Made by a program: the position numbers and the translations under genes. A stretch of DNA of 10,397 bases from Lawsonibacter sp. (GTDB taxonomy: Bacteria > Bacillota > Clostridia > Oscillospirales > Oscillospiraceae). The notes below the pieces were generated by a model. The model was not told where the DNA came from. It made no database searches and saw only the letters and a program-made list of their open reading frames with translations. Location of the stretch: the NCBI GenBank assembly GCA_022798855.1, contig JAAWNI010000066.1, positions 1 through 10,397 on the forward strand, written 5' to 3'. Below, in pieces: positions 1 to 6,034 of this stretch; position 1 is the stretch's first letter; every line of letters starts with the position of its first letter.

Positions 1-28
1 TGACCATCCAAATCTAGGAGGGAATTCT

Positions 29-853
29 ATGCCAGAAAAGGTCGTGCCCGGCCCCGTCTGCGAGGACCGCAGTATCCGGGAGGCCGTGTGCATACACACA
101 AGAAAGATCTTTGACTCATGCCGTGATAAAGACTGCGTGGAGGATCTCAGAGTTTACCCCACCCGCTGTTCCCAGGAGGTGATCGACCGGGCGCAGTCCG
201 TCAAGGCCGGGTCCGCCGAGCTGCTGTACGCGTACATTGATGTGGAACCGGTCACCTTCAACCGGGGCTTTTATACCGTTGACGTCCGGTACTTCTACCG
301 GATTACCGCCGACGCCTTTGTGGGCGCCGCCCGCCCGGTGCAGGTCTGCGGCCTGGCGGTATTCAGCAAGCGGGCTGTCCTCTTTGGAAGCGAGAGCGGC
401 TCCAAGAGCTTCACCTCGGAGAACAACGAGTGCCAGGTCCAGTGCGTCCCCCAGTCCAACCTGCCCACCGCGGTGGTGGAAGCGGTGGACCCGCTGATCC
501 TGAACCTGAAGCTGGTGGACGTCTGCGAGTGCCGCCCCTGCGACTGCGGCTGTGTGGACATTCCCATGGCGGTGGTTTCCTGCTTCGGCGACGAGTTGGT
601 GTTTGGTGGAGATCAGCACCGGATGTTTATCACCCTGGGCCAGTTCTCCATCATCCGCATGGAGCGGGACACCCAGCTGCTCATCCCCGCTTACGACTAC
701 TGCATCCCCACCAAGGATTGCAGCTGCGGCGAGGACCACTGCCAGGAGGACCCCTGCGACCTGTTCCGCCAGGTCCAGTTCCCCGTGGACGAGTTCTTCC
801 CGCCCAACACCATCACCACCACCAGCAGCGCCAACAGCTGCTGCTGCCGGTAA
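29..853 (+). CDS. Cysteine-rich conserved protein, probably spore-associated
   Basis: A 274-residue protein with an ATG start preceded by the ribosome binding site AGGAGG at 16-21. It has 22 cysteines (about 8%), many in tight clusters: CECRPCDCGC near residue 170, CSCGEDHC near 230 and a terminal CCCR. There is no signal peptide or membrane segment, so it is probably cytosolic or assembled onto an internal structure. Residues about 60-125 and 195-225 are beta-rich with alternating hydrophobics, for example YIDVEPVTFNRGFYTVDVRYFY. From memory of the group, proteins with the DSCRDKDCxEDLRVY signature are common in spore-forming Clostridia and are left as hypothetical. Dense cysteine pairs are typical of spore coat and exosporium proteins, where disulfides or metals crosslink the shell; the spore role is inference. 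Only 28 nt of upstream sequence is visible, so its promoter cannot be judged. It ends just before a strong terminator. Confidence 0.85.
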   Translation: MPEKVVPGPVCEDRSIREAVCIHTRKIFDSCRDKDCVEDLRVYPTRCSQEVIDRAQSVKAGSAELLYAYIDVEPVTFNRGFYTVDVRYFYRITADAFVGAARPVQVCGLAVFSKRAVLFGSESGSKSFTSENNECQVQCVPQSNLPTAVVEAVDPLILNLKLVDVCECRPCDCGCVDIPMAVVSCFGDELVFGGDQHRMFITLGQFSIIRMERDTQLLIPAYDYCIPTKDCSCGEDHCQEDPCDLFRQVQFPVDEFFPPNTITTTSSANSCCCR

Positions 854-858
854 AAGAG

Positions 859-881
859 GGGTCCGCCCAATGGGCGGACCC
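859..881. terminator. Bidirectional rho-independent terminator
   Basis: A perfect 10-bp G+C-rich stem (GGGTCCGCCC / GGGCGGACCC) with an AAT loop lies between two convergent genes. On the plus strand it is followed by TTTCGCTT. On the minus strand it is followed by CTCTTTTA. It can therefore end the cysteine-rich gene from the left and the cardiolipin synthase operon from the right. Confidence 0.85.
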
Positions 882-952
882 TTTCGCTTAATGATAGCCA
901 GCAGATTCCAACCGATGGGGGATTTTGGGAGCGTGTTCCTGTCCAATCCCCG

Positions 953-2476
953 CTACATCAGCGGCGCGAAGACCCGCAAAATGCTGCGGTAGAGCTGGAG
1001 GAGGATGTTCAAGTGCTTGAACTGCCGCAGGGAGCAGGGCTGGGAAACCTTCAAGGTGGCTTCGAAGTCCTTGCGGATGTCCTGGATGCAGGGGGCCTCG
1101 CACATCCATACGCCATTCTCAAAGTGGAGGAACAGGCTGCGGTAGTCCAGGTTGACGGTGCCCACGGCGGCAAAGCGGTCGTCTACAACGAAGTTCTTGG
1201 CGTGGATGAAGCCGGGGGTGTACTCGTAAATTTTCACCCCAGCCTCCAGCAGGGGAGGGTAATGGGCCCGGGTGACCTCAAAGACATACCGCTTATCCGG
1301 GATGTGGGGGGTGATGATCCGCACGTCCACCCCGGACTTGGCGGCGTTGCACAGGGCGGTGTTGGTGGCGACGTCAATGATCAGGTAGGGGGTGGTGATA
1401 TAGATATAGTTCTTGGCCTTGGCGATCATGTTCAGATAGACCGCCTGGCCCACCGCTTCCCGGTCCAGAGGGGTGTCGGTGTAGGGCTGGATGTAGCCCG
1501 TCCAGGGGCGCACCGGGGCGGCGGGGGGCCGGAAGCGCTCAAAGTCCTCATCCCAGTCGGCGATGTTGTCCCACATGGTGAGGAACATGACGGTCATAGA
1601 CCAGACCGCGTCCCCCTCCAGCAGAATGGCGCTGTCCTTCCAGTGGCCGAACCGCTCCCTCACGTTGATATACTCGTCCGCCAGGTTGATGCCCCCGGTA
1701 AAGCCGGTCTTGCCGTCGATAATCAGCAGCTTTCGGTGGTCCCGGTTGTTCAGCCGCAGGGACATTACCGGCATAAGCCGGTTGAACACCCGGCACTGGA
1801 TGCCCTTTTGAATCAGAATCTGGTCGTAGTCCCGGGGCAGGGTGAACATACAGCCGAAGTCGTCGTACAGCACCCGGACTTCCACCCCCTGGGCCGCCTT
1901 CCGCTCTAAAATGGCCAGAATGCTGTCCCAAAAGACCCCGGGCTCCAGGATGAAATACTCGATAAAGATGTACTTCTCCGCCTTTTCCAGCTCCTCCAGA
2001 ATCCGGGGGAAGGCCAGGTCGCCCAGAGAGAAATACTCCGTCTCGGTATTGGTGTACGCGGGGCATGCGGCCCGGCGTTCCAGATAGTTGGCCTGGCCGG
2101 CGGCGTCGCCCCCCAGAGGGAGGAGGTCGTCGGCCTTGAAGTCCTCCTTCAGGGCGGCGGCGGACTTTTCCAGCATCCCCCGCATTCGTTTCAGGGTGCG
2201 CTTTGAGATGTAGCCGCCCCCCACCAGCAGGTAGAAGACCCCTCCGAAGATGGGGAAGGGCAGAACCAGCAGGAGCCAGGCGATTTTATAACCTGGCTCC
2301 ATCCGGCTGCCTACAATAGCCACGGCGGCCATAACGCTCAGGGCGATACAGCACCAGTAGAAGACCTCAGTGGCGGAGAAGGAGACTACCATGATGGCGA
2401 GGACGGCGATTTGGGCCACCAGAGACAGCGTGACAAGCACGGAGCGGTGGAACAGAATATAGAGGAGTTTTTTCGT
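953..2476 (-). CDS. cls: Cardiolipin synthase (phospholipase D superfamily), probable ACG start
   Basis: It joins two phosphatidylglycerol molecules (or an equivalent donor) into cardiolipin at the cytoplasmic membrane. Two hydrophobic segments open the protein (about residues 14-34 and 38-54), and a third lies in the PLD-nuclease N-terminal region (about 64-84, KIAWLLLVLPFPIFGG). Two catalytic HxKxxxxD motifs follow: H247/K249/D254 in NNRDHRKLLIIDGKTGFTGG, and H425/K427/D432 in FIHAKNFVVDD. The length from ACG is 507 residues, normal for the family. The first conventional start is GTG at 2440, but nothing resembling a ribosome binding site precedes it and it would cut the first transmembrane helix. 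The ACG at 2476-2474 sits 6 nt after AGAGGTGA and gives the N-terminus (M)KKLLYILFHRSVLV, which looks like ordinary family members. It is 29 nt behind the metallophosphoesterase, so probably in one operon. Function is secure; the exact start is inferred. Confidence 0.93.
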   Translation of the reverse strand, partial: TKKLLYILFHRSVLVTLSLVAQIAVLAIMVVSFSATEVFYWCCIALSVMAAVAIVGSRMEPGYKIAWLLLVLPFPIFGGVFYLLVGGGYISKRTLKRMRGMLEKSAAALKEDFKADDLLPLGGDAAGQANYLERRAACPAYTNTETEYFSLGDLAFPRILEELEKAEKYIFIEYFILEPGVFWDSILAILERKAAQGVEVRVLYDDFGCMFTLPRDYDQILIQKGIQCRVFNRLMPVMSLRLNNRDHRKLLIIDGKTGFTGGINLADEYINVRERFGHWKDSAILLEGDAVWSMTVMFLTMWDNIADWDEDFERFRPPAAPVRPWTGYIQPYTDTPLDREAVGQAVYLNMIAKAKNYIYITTPYLIIDVATNTALCNAAKSGVDVRIITPHIPDKRYVFEVTRAHYPPLLEAGVKIYEYTPGFIHAKNFVVDDRFAAVGTVNLDYRSLFLHFENGVWMCEAPCIQDIRKDFEATLKVSQPCSLRQFKHLNILLQLYRSILRVFAPLM

Positions 2477-2482
2477 GGCAGA

Positions 2483-2490
2483 TCACCTCT
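2483..2490 (-). promoter_or_regulatory. Ribosome binding site that places the cardiolipin synthase start at ACG
   Basis: On the minus strand this reads AGAGGTGA, with a 6-nt spacer to the ACG codon at 2476-2474. An in-frame TGA overlaps the site, so the protein cannot begin further upstream. No comparable site lies near the GTG at 2440. Confidence 0.7.
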
Positions 2491-2505
2491 TTTGCGGCGG
2501 AAAAC

Positions 2506-2961
2506 TCAAGACTGGTGCAGTGTGCAGGAGATGGACCCGTCCTCGATCTGGATCAGCCCGTAGCTGGACCGGCTGGCCCCGGGGTTCATCATCCAAAGGC
2601 CGTCCTCCTGCTGTTCGCACACCGCCCGGTGGGTGTGTCCAAAGAGAAGGATGTCCGCCCCCACGGCCCTGGCGTCGGCGAGGGCGGCGGCATAGCCGCT
2701 CTTCACCCCCCAGCGGTGGCCGTGGGAGAGGAGGATGGACTTGCCCTCCAGCACGATCTGCTTTTTTACCGGGGCGGTGGTCCAGCCGTCGCAGTTGCCG
2801 GGAACCATGCAGAAAGGGAGCTTGGGGTAGTGCTGGGCCACCTCCTCGGCGTCGTCCATCAAGTCGCCCAGGTGGATGGCCTGATGGGGGCTGTGGCGGT
2901 CGATGGCGGCGTACATGCCGGACAGCGAGCGGTGGGAGTCGGAAAAAACCAATATTTTCAA
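2506..2961 (-). CDS. YfcE/MJ0936-type metallophosphoesterase
   Basis: A 151-residue calcineurin-like phosphoesterase of the small YfcE/MJ0936 class, expected to be a cytosolic two-metal phosphodiesterase. The physiological substrate of this group is not settled. All metal-binding blocks are present in order: DSH at 8-10, GD at 32-33, GNCD at 55-58, SHGH at 79-82 and GHTH at 108-111. The start is TTG at 2961, chosen because AAGGTGA (2974-2968, minus strand) lies 6 nt before it and the protein then begins MKILVFSDSH, as is usual for the family. A GTG or ATG in this frame is not available upstream near the ribosome binding site. It is the first gene of a minus-strand pair with cardiolipin synthase and is transcribed away from the small-gene cluster beginning at 3023. 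Confidence 0.93.
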   Translation of the reverse strand: MKILVFSDSHRSLSGMYAAIDRHSPHQAIHLGDLMDDAEEVAQHYPKLPFCMVPGNCDGWTTAPVKKQIVLEGKSILLSHGHRWGVKSGYAAALADARAVGADILLFGHTHRAVCEQQEDGLWMMNPGASRSSYGLIQIEDGSISCTLHQS

Positions 2962-2986
2962 AGAGTGTCACCTTGCCCTTTCAGCG

Positions 2987-2994
2987 CATATACT
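2987..2994 (+). promoter_or_regulatory. Possible sporulation-sigma-like -10 element (CATATACT)
   Basis: CATATACT lies 28 nt before the ATG at 3023, in the short divergent gap. It resembles the CATA-type -10 boxes of the mother-cell sporulation sigma factors E and K. No sigma-A pair with 16-18 nt spacing is obvious here, and a TTGCCC upstream is only 8 nt away. The -35 part is unconvincing, so this is a weak call. Confidence 0.22.
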
Positions 2995-3022
2995 GGAGTA
3001 AATCCAATAGGGAGTGATGGAC

Positions 3023-3292
3023 ATGGAGTCAAAAGGGGCCGGCCAGAGCGGCATGGCGGAAATGATGAAAAATCGGGAGGCCATCACGCGGCTGGCACAG
3101 TCCAGCGACGCGCAAAAGCTGCGGGATCTGCTCCAGCGGCAGAGCGGCGGAGTACAGCAGGCCGCCCAGGCGGCGGCGGCTGGGGACCCCAGCCAGCTGA
3201 TGAGCATTATGGATCAGCTGATGCACAGCAAGGAGGGGGCGGAGCTGATGGACCGCATCGGCAGCCAGGCCAGGCAGGCGGGGCTGAAATAG
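3023..3292 (+). CDS. Small conserved hypothetical protein, first of a three-gene set
   Basis: An 89-residue protein that I recognise only as a conserved unknown of clostridial genomes. It is hydrophilic and predicted helical, rich in Gln, Ala, Met and Ser, without signal peptide or membrane segment. The visible blocks are MAEMMKNREAITRLAQSSDA near the N-terminus, an Ala/Gln-rich middle (VQQAAQAAAAGDPSQ), and a C-terminal helix LMSIMDQLMHSKEGAELMDRI. There are three nearby starts: GTG 3014, ATG 3017 and ATG 3023. The last is chosen because GGGAG at 3010-3014 stands 8 nt before it and only 2 nt before the ATG at 3017. It is followed 44 nt later by the next gene on the same strand, which contains a similar NxEAM..LAxS segment. 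No function is assigned. Confidence 0.75.
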   Translation: MESKGAGQSGMAEMMKNREAITRLAQSSDAQKLRDLLQRQSGGVQQAAQAAAAGDPSQLMSIMDQLMHSKEGAELMDRIGSQARQAGLK

Positions 3293-3336
3293 TGCGCGGC
3301 CGAAAATAGAGGACCGAGAGACAAGGGGGGATTCCC

Positions 3337-3732
3337 GTGGCGGGGTTTGAGGAACAACTGAACAACATCCTGGGCAACCAGGAGGCCATGAATCAGATCA
3401 TGGCGCTGGCCCGCTCCCTGTCCGGGGACCAGCCCGAAGCTCCGGCCCTGGAGGAGCCCCAGGATACATACCAGGCGCCGGAAGCCCCCCTCCCGGACCT
3501 GTCCGAGCTTTTGGGGCAGGTGGACCCGAGCATGATCCAGACGGGGATGGAGGTCCTCCGCCAGATCCAGGGCACCGAGGACCGGAGCGCCGCCCTGCTC
3601 AACGCCCTGCGCCCCTTCCTGCGGGAGGAGCGGCGCGCCCGCCTGGACCGGGCCCTTCAAATCGTCCGAATCACCAAGGTGGTCCGGGTGGTCCTGGGGA
3701 CCCTGGGTGGGAAGGAGGGGGAGTGTGTATAA
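3337..3732 (+). CDS. Conserved hypothetical protein, second of the three-gene set
   Basis: A 131-residue protein starting at GTG, with AAGGGGGG 6 nt upstream. The N-terminal block (residues 3-30, FEEQLNNILGNQEAMNQIMALARSL) is helical. A Pro/Glu/Ala-rich linker follows at about 31-60. The C-terminal block (about 64-125) contains MIQTGMEVLRQIQ, an ALLNALRPFLREERRARLD stretch and a basic ALQIVRITKVVRVV helix that could lie on a membrane or bind a partner. I recall this two-block layout from many Clostridia, always as a hypothetical protein. Its last codons overlap the next gene by 8 nt, so the two are probably translationally coupled. There is no transmembrane helix and no catalytic motif that I can see. 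Confidence 0.82.
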   Translation: MAGFEEQLNNILGNQEAMNQIMALARSLSGDQPEAPALEEPQDTYQAPEAPLPDLSELLGQVDPSMIQTGMEVLRQIQGTEDRSAALLNALRPFLREERRARLDRALQIVRITKVVRVVLGTLGGKEGECV

Positions 3733-4048
3733 CCGTTATATCCCAGAGGACGCGTCCTATACCCGCATCCAGGAGGAGCGCCCCCCGGAGCGGCCCAAGG
3801 AGACGGGAAAAGGCCCGTCCATACGCTTTCCCGACTTTTTGTCCGGGAAGGAGGGGCTGGCCGCCCTCTTCAAGGGAGGGGAGGGGGGCGGCCTGTCCGG
3901 GCTGCTGAAAACCCTCCGCCTGGACAGCCTGGACGCTGGCGACATTCTGCTGCTGCTCATCATCCTGTATCTGCTGGTGGAGGGGGACGACCTGGACCTG
4001 GTAATCGCCCTGGGGGCCGTCCTGCTCATGGGGCTGGGTGAATCGTAA
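3725..4048 (+). CDS. Small membrane-associated hypothetical protein, third of the three-gene set
   Basis: A 107-residue protein starting at GTG 3725, with AAGGAGG at 3712-3718 placed 6 nt before it. An in-frame GTG at 3707 is less likely because it lies before this site. The N-terminus (YNRYIPEDASYTRI) leads into a charged Pro/Glu/Lys-rich stretch. After a Gly-rich segment near residues 50-60 come LSGLLKTLRLDSLDAGD and two hydrophobic stretches (about 74-86 and 91-104) separated by EGDDLD, suggesting a membrane hairpin or a tail anchor. The start overlaps the stop of the preceding gene by 8 nt. A terminator follows. The genome-context link with the two preceding genes is strong, but no function is known to me. 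The name of no family is claimed. Confidence 0.8.
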   Translation: MYNRYIPEDASYTRIQEERPPERPKETGKGPSIRFPDFLSGKEGLAALFKGGEGGGLSGLLKTLRLDSLDAGDILLLLIILYLLVEGDDLDLVIALGAVLLMGLGES

Positions 4049-4053
4049 AACCT

Positions 4054-4079
4054 CCGGTATTTCCGCTTTGGAATACCGG
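4054..4079. terminator. Bidirectional terminator between convergent operons
   Basis: CCGGTATT and AATACCGG form an 8-bp stem, extendable by two G-C pairs with a one-base bulge around GCTTT. The tail is CCTTTATT on the plus strand and AGGTTTT on the minus strand. It separates the end of the small-gene cluster (4048) from the end of the anchored protein gene (4083). Confidence 0.75.
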
Positions 4080-4082
4080 CCT

Positions 4083-4838
4083 TTATTCCCCCACCCGGTG
4101 CAAAACCTCGCCGTCGGGCAGCGCGAAGGATGCGTCGCTGGGGCAGGGGGACTGGACCGGGGCGTAGGCGGTCATGCGGTAGACGATCTCGCCGTCCTCC
4201 TCCGACTCGGCGGAAACGAGAAGGCCGTTGTCCACACTGATCCAGAAGCGTTGGCGGGCACGGCCATGCTGGACCTCCACCAGAATGCAGGACAACTCCC
4301 CGCGGCTCTCGTAGCCGGCGGAGAGGATCTCGTCCGGGTCCAGGGCCAACACCGTCTCATAGGTGGGGATGTGCTGGGCCAAATCGGAGGAGCGCTCATC
4401 CGCCGGAGTCTGCCCATAGCTCTGGAAGCCGTCATACCAGTAGTACAGAACGCCCTCGCCAGTCAGGTCGTGGCGGACCACGCCGGAGGGTATGGTCTGC
4501 CTGACATGGGACCAGCCGCCGTCCTGCCAGGTCTGGACCTGGGAGAAGGAGGAGCCCTCCGGCCAGAAGGTCTCCACCGTCAGTTCCCGGTAGTAGCTCT
4601 CGGGCCGGGCCAGGGTGGCCACCACCCCGGCCACCGTCTGAGGGGTGACCTCCACCCGCAGATAGGACTGGTCCGGGCCGGTGGACGCTGAGCCGTTCCC
4701 AAGCCCGGCGCTGGAGGTGGGGAGGACCACCTGAGGGGTGTTCAGGGCGAAAAAGTTCAGCCCAAAGCTGGTGAACATGGCACCCACGATCAGGGCCACA
4801 ATGGCAAAGGCAATAAAAACCCGGTTTTTTTGCTCCAG
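4083..4838 (-). CDS. Signal-anchored extracytoplasmic protein of unknown function, probable CTG start
   Basis: From CTG at 4838 the protein has 251 residues: a short charged start (M)EQKNR, a hydrophobic anchor at about 7-30 (VFIAFAIVALIVGAMF and onward), then a soluble beta-rich domain likely outside the membrane. The conventional GTG at 4799 lacks any ribosome binding site and would remove half the anchor. CTG is 6 nt after AAGGAGGTGA. The mature part has alternating segments such as YYRELTVETFWPEG, GVLYYWYDGFQSYGQ, RFWISVDNGLLVSAES and GEIVYRMTAYAP, ending in DASFALPDGEVLH. This loosely recalls LolA/RseB-like domains, where a strand-rich half-barrel ends in a phrase of the type 'xxFxLPxG', but the resemblance is by eye only. 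It lies 47 nt behind the epimerase, so probably in its operon, suggesting an envelope job. Confidence 0.82.
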   Translation of the reverse strand: MEQKNRVFIAFAIVALIVGAMFTSFGLNFFALNTPQVVLPTSSAGLGNGSASTGPDQSYLRVEVTPQTVAGVVATLARPESYYRELTVETFWPEGSSFSQVQTWQDGGWSHVRQTIPSGVVRHDLTGEGVLYYWYDGFQSYGQTPADERSSDLAQHIPTYETVLALDPDEILSAGYESRGELSCILVEVQHGRARQRFWISVDNGLLVSAESEEDGEIVYRMTAYAPVQSPCPSDASFALPDGEVLHRVGE

Positions 4839-4844
4839 AAACCC

Positions 4845-4854
4845 TCACCTCCTT
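4845..4854 (-). promoter_or_regulatory. Ribosome binding site that places the anchored protein start at CTG
   Basis: On the minus strand this reads AAGGAGGTGA, a full match to the anti-Shine-Dalgarno region, 6 nt before CTG at 4838-4836. The TGA inside it is in frame, so translation must begin after it. The only in-frame codons before the GTG at 4799 are CTG and several ATT. Confidence 0.75.
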
Positions 4855-4885
4855 GTTCTGTGCGGCACTGTTGAAAACGCGCGGG

Positions 4886-6034
4886 TCAGGCTCCGAACGC
4901 TTCTGGGGGCGTTTCACGCAGGCCGAAGTGCCAGGCGATGGCATCGGCAATGCGGGGACAGGCCCGGCCGTCTCCGTATGGGTTGGCGGCGTGGGCCATT
5001 TTTTGATACTCCTCCCGGCTGGAGAGCAGCTGAGCGGCCATCTGAAAGATGGGCTCCTCCTCCACGCCGGCCAGGCGCACCGTGCCCGCAGCCACCGCTT
5101 CGGGCCGCTCCGTCTCCTTCCGCAGGACAAGCACCGGCTTGCCCAGGGCGGGGGCCTCCTCCTGGAGCCCGCCGGAGTCGGTCATCACCAGATGGCACCG
5201 GGCCATGAGATTGTGCATCTCCCGCACGTCCAGGGGGGCGGTGAGGTGGATGCGGGAGTGGTGGCCCAGATACTTGCGGGCCGCTTCCTGGACGACAGGG
5301 GAGAGGTGGACGGGATAGACCAGCTCCGCCTCGGGGAAGGCGTCAGCGGTCCGGCGCAGGGCGGTCATGATGTTGGCCATGGGCTGGCCGTAGTTCTCCC
5401 GGCGGTGGCAGGTGACGAGTACCACTTTTCGGTTGACATAATCCAAATTATTCAGTGCGTCCTCCGCAAAGGAAAAATCCTTTACAACTGTTGTCTGGAG
5501 TGCGTCAATGACGGTGTTGCCTGTGAGGAAGATGCCCTTTGTGATGTTTTCCCGGGCCAGGTTGTCACGATTGGCCGGGGTGGGGCAGAAATGGAGGTCG
5601 GCGATGGCCCCCACCATCTTCCGGTTCATCTCCTCCGGGTAGGGGGACCACTTGTCGTAGGTGCGCAGGCCTGCCTCCACGTGTCCGACCGGAATCCTGT
5701 GGTAGAAGGCGGCCAGCGCCCCGGCGAAGGTGGTGGAGGTGTCCCCGTGGACCAGCACCAGGTCGGGCTTTGCGTCCTCCAGCACCCGGTCCATGCCGGT
5801 CAGGCACTTCGCGGTGATGGTGGACAGGGTCTGACGGGGCTCCATAATGTCCAGATCATAGTCCGGCTTCAGGGAAAAGATGTCCAGCACCGAGTCCAGC
5901 ATCTCCCGGTGCTGGGCGGTGACACAGCAGACCGCTTCAAACTCCGGGCGGCGGGCCAGCTCCAGAGCCAGAGGAGCCATTTTGATGGCCTCCGGCCGGG
6001 TTCCAAAGACGGTCATAACCTTGATTTTACTCAT
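4886..6034 (-). CDS. wecB: UDP-N-acetylglucosamine 2-epimerase (non-hydrolysing)
   Basis: It interconverts UDP-GlcNAc and UDP-ManNAc in the cytoplasm; in Gram-positives (where it is also called MnaA) this supplies ManNAc for teichoic-acid linkage units or polysaccharides. The protein has 382 residues, the family's usual length. Visible motifs are GTRPEAIKMAPL (11-22), VHGDTSTTF with D98, GHVEAGLRT with E120, PYPEEMNR with E134/E135, CHRREN with H210, and TDSGGLQEEA (286-295) followed by RKETERPE. These match the catalytic Asp, Glu and His positions known for the family. ATG 6034 is chosen because AAGGAG precedes it by 7-8 nt and MSKIKVMTVFGTRPE is a typical start; the open frame continues further upstream but lacks support. 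It overlaps the end of the transferase gene by 8 nt (ATGAGTAA), implying coupled translation. Confidence 0.96.
   Translation of the reverse strand: MSKIKVMTVFGTRPEAIKMAPLALELARRPEFEAVCCVTAQHREMLDSVLDIFSLKPDYDLDIMEPRQTLSTITAKCLTGMDRVLEDAKPDLVLVHGDTSTTFAGALAAFYHRIPVGHVEAGLRTYDKWSPYPEEMNRKMVGAIADLHFCPTPANRDNLARENITKGIFLTGNTVIDALQTTVVKDFSFAEDALNNLDYVNRKVVLVTCHRRENYGQPMANIMTALRRTADAFPEAELVYPVHLSPVVQEAARKYLGHHSRIHLTAPLDVREMHNLMARCHLVMTDSGGLQEEAPALGKPVLVLRKETERPEAVAAGTVRLAGVEEEPIFQMAAQLLSSREEYQKMAHAANPYGDGRACPRIADAIAWHFGLRETPPEAFGA

Noticed and set aside
116..946. Long open frame on the minus strand opposite the cysteine-rich gene
   Set aside because: It is a by-product of high G+C codon use. Its product is low-complexity Ala/Gly/Val/Leu/His, lacks a ribosome binding site and crosses the terminator hairpin.
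1013..1909. Long plus-strand open frame opposite cardiolipin synthase
   Set aside because: The opposite strand has an unmistakable catalytic protein, and this product is Gly/Val/His-rich without domain features or a ribosome binding site.
2483..2971. ATG-started minus-strand frame of 162 residues overlapping the phosphoesterase
   Set aside because: Its product is Pro/Arg/Gly-rich without motifs, while the other frame carries all metallophosphoesterase motifs from a TTG start.
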